Assembly: GCA_031289935.1 (NCBI GenBank)
Contig: JAITON010000027.1
Span: 1 to 7,227, forward strand
Length of the DNA stretch: 7,227 bases
Source of the DNA: Treponema sp.
GTDB lineage: Bacteria > Spirochaetota > Spirochaetia > Treponematales > Breznakiellaceae
Direction: 5' to 3'
The notes below the pieces were generated by a model. The model made no database searches. It was not told the DNA's origin and saw nothing but the letters and a program-made list of their open reading frames with translations. The translations under genes were made by a program, and so were the position numbers. Positions 5,999 to 7,227 of this stretch are shown in pieces (the first letter of the stretch is position 1; each line of letters opens with the position of its first letter).

Positions 5999-7227
5999 AT
6001 GATAATTGCATCCCCCCAATTAGACCATTTGGCAATGATTGATCCGGCTCTGTCGCCGCTCAATGGGACTCTCTACGGAGACCGGGGGGCCTTTACGGCC
6101 CTCCTGGACAGCCTTTCCAAGCTGCCGGAACCCCAGGACGGGTCCTACGGAGTCAGGCAGGCAAAGGATACGCTCAGTAATCCTCAGGACAAGACCCGGG
6201 AATCCGTTCCCGTGCCCCAGTCCGGTGATGAAGCCCGGGAGGCCGGGAAAGCCCGCACCGGTTCCGCAGACGAAACCCCCGCTACAGGCCGATTCCCTGG
6301 AAACGAGCCTCGAAAGGCCCAGAGGAATGTCCAGAAGGACCCTGCCGCTGGGAAGGAAGCCGCCGAAGCGGCCCTCAGGGACCAGCTCAGGGGAGAGAAC
6401 CCAGAGACCGGGGACAAGGAAAGCGGCCTGGAAACGGCCTCTGTCGCGGTTCTGGCCGGGGCCTTGGCTGCCGCAGAAGAGCCCCTGATGTCTGGAGTTG
6501 AGTCTGGGACCGAAATATCCGGGGCCGGGCTCTCCCTGGAAAACTCCGCTCCGGTAGTCGCCGGGCAGGCTCCCAGGGCCGGTACGGGCCCTGGCGGCAC
6601 GGAGGGCGGGACTGTCTCTCAGGATACGGCGGCTCAGGCTGGTACAACGCTCAATATGGCAGCCGGGGTTCAGACCGCCGAAGCTTCTGACACGGCAGAG
6701 GTGGTACAGTCCGGGCTCAACGCTGTGGCAAGAGCCGCCGCAGAGCCCGGTCTGGAGAGCGGCCAGGAAACCGTCCCGAAGCCCGCTACGGAAAAGACCG
6801 GGCGGAAACTCCGGGCCGGGGCCTCTGCCCAGATGGCGGCCGGGGAATCCGCTACGGTAAAATCCAACCGTCAGGCGGCCCCCCGCCGGGAAACTGAGGG
6901 GGAAGGGTCCGGCGACAAGACCGGTGCGGATACCCGGACCCGGGACAAACGCCGGGAACGCCTGGCGGTGGAGATTCGGGACCAGAGGACCCAGATAGAC
7001 CCGAACCGGAATCAGCCCTCCGAAGCCTTGGCCCGGTCAAATGGGCAGGTGGGCACGGAGATCACCGTGGACCTCCGCGCTCAGGCCAATTCACGGGCGG
7101 ATTCCAGCGCCCCCGGCGCCGGCCCTCAGGAAGGAAACTTCCAGGATATGCTGGCCAGGGAACTCCACGAGAACCTTAACACCGATATCGTACGCCACGC
7201 CTCAATCATCCTCCGGGACGGCGGGGA
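5999..7227 (+). CDS. fliK: Flagellar hook-length control protein FliK, N-terminal part (runs off the window)
   Basis: From ATG at 5999 the frame stays open for 409 complete codons to the window end, in a GC-rich region where all other frames are broken. The protein begins MIIASPQLDHLAMIDPA and soon becomes low-complexity, rich in Ala, Gly, Glu, Thr, Pro and Arg; between Phe99 and Phe381 no Phe, Tyr, Trp, Cys or His occurs. Order returns at the end (FQDMLARELHEN at 381-392, then DIVRHASIILRDGG at 396-409), which in spirochaete FliK directly precedes the conserved C-terminal domain that switches the export gate from hook to filament substrates. That domain lies beyond the window. FliK is exported by the flagellar type III apparatus and measures hook length; an extended, unstructured N-terminal part fits this role. 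It follows flbB by 49 bases, and flgD and flgE are expected next. The call rests on composition, the tail and the flbB neighbour, as the diagnostic domain is not seen. Confidence 0.85.
   Translation, partial: MIIASPQLDHLAMIDPALSPLNGTLYGDRGAFTALLDSLSKLPEPQDGSYGVRQAKDTLSNPQDKTRESVPVPQSGDEAREAGKARTGSADETPATGRFPGNEPRKAQRNVQKDPAAGKEAAEAALRDQLRGENPETGDKESGLETASVAVLAGALAAAEEPLMSGVESGTEISGAGLSLENSAPVVAGQAPRAGTGPGGTEGGTVSQDTAAQAGTTLNMAAGVQTAEASDTAEVVQSGLNAVARAAAEPGLESGQETVPKPATEKTGRKLRAGASAQMAAGESATVKSNRQAAPRRETEGEGSGDKTGADTRTRDKRRERLAVEIRDQRTQIDPNRNQPSEALARSNGQVGTEITVDLRAQANSRADSSAPGAGPQEGNFQDMLARELHENLNTDIVRHASIILRDGG

Noticed and set aside
6039..6488. Rightward open frame of 149 codons near the start of fliK
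   Set aside because: It is an out-of-frame reading of fliK, which has a perfect ribosome site and stays open for 409 codons to the window end.

Overview
This window looks like chromosomal DNA from a spirochaete, most likely a Treponema-type organism of the high-GC, termite-gut or free-living kind. The main reason is the pair at the right end: a small protein built like the spirochaete-specific flagellar collar protein FlbB, followed by a long low-complexity FliK whose last visible residues look like a spirochaete FliK leading into its C-terminal domain. The DNA is GC-rich, GTG starts occur, and Shine-Dalgarno sites are strong. The genus is an inference from gene content.

Layout, left to right. 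Positions 1-57 hold the first 19 codons of a leftward gene with its ribosome site and a good sigma-70-type promoter. A divergent intergenic region (58-213) separates it from a rightward two-gene operon: a response regulator with an HD-GYP cyclic-di-GMP phosphodiesterase output (214-1314), then, 14 bases later, a membrane-bound hybrid histidine kinase with Cache-like sensor, HisKA, HATPase, REC and Hpt domains (1329-4133). An 85-base gap without a convincing terminator leads to a convergent, leftward alpha/beta hydrolase of the esterase type (4219-5217). A 111-base divergent region carries a possible sigma-28-like promoter, after which flbB (5329-5949) and fliK (5999 to the window end, incomplete) run rightward. 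In Treponema this is expected to be the start of the large hook/motor operon (fliK, flgD, flgE, motAB and so on).

How the genes may work together: the kinase carries its own REC and Hpt modules, so it can run a complete His-Asp-His-Asp relay ending on Asp55 of the HD-GYP regulator encoded just upstream. That would couple an extracytoplasmic signal to breakdown of cyclic-di-GMP, a messenger that commonly controls motility. The flagellar genes nearby are suggestive company, but the hydrolase lies between on the other strand and no direct link is visible. All gene families here are recognisable. I did not find strong evidence for an undescribed system. The points most worth a second look are the apparent loss of one HD-GYP metal ligand, the 281-residue stretch of FliK with no aromatic residue, Cys or His, and the candidate promoter in front of flbB.
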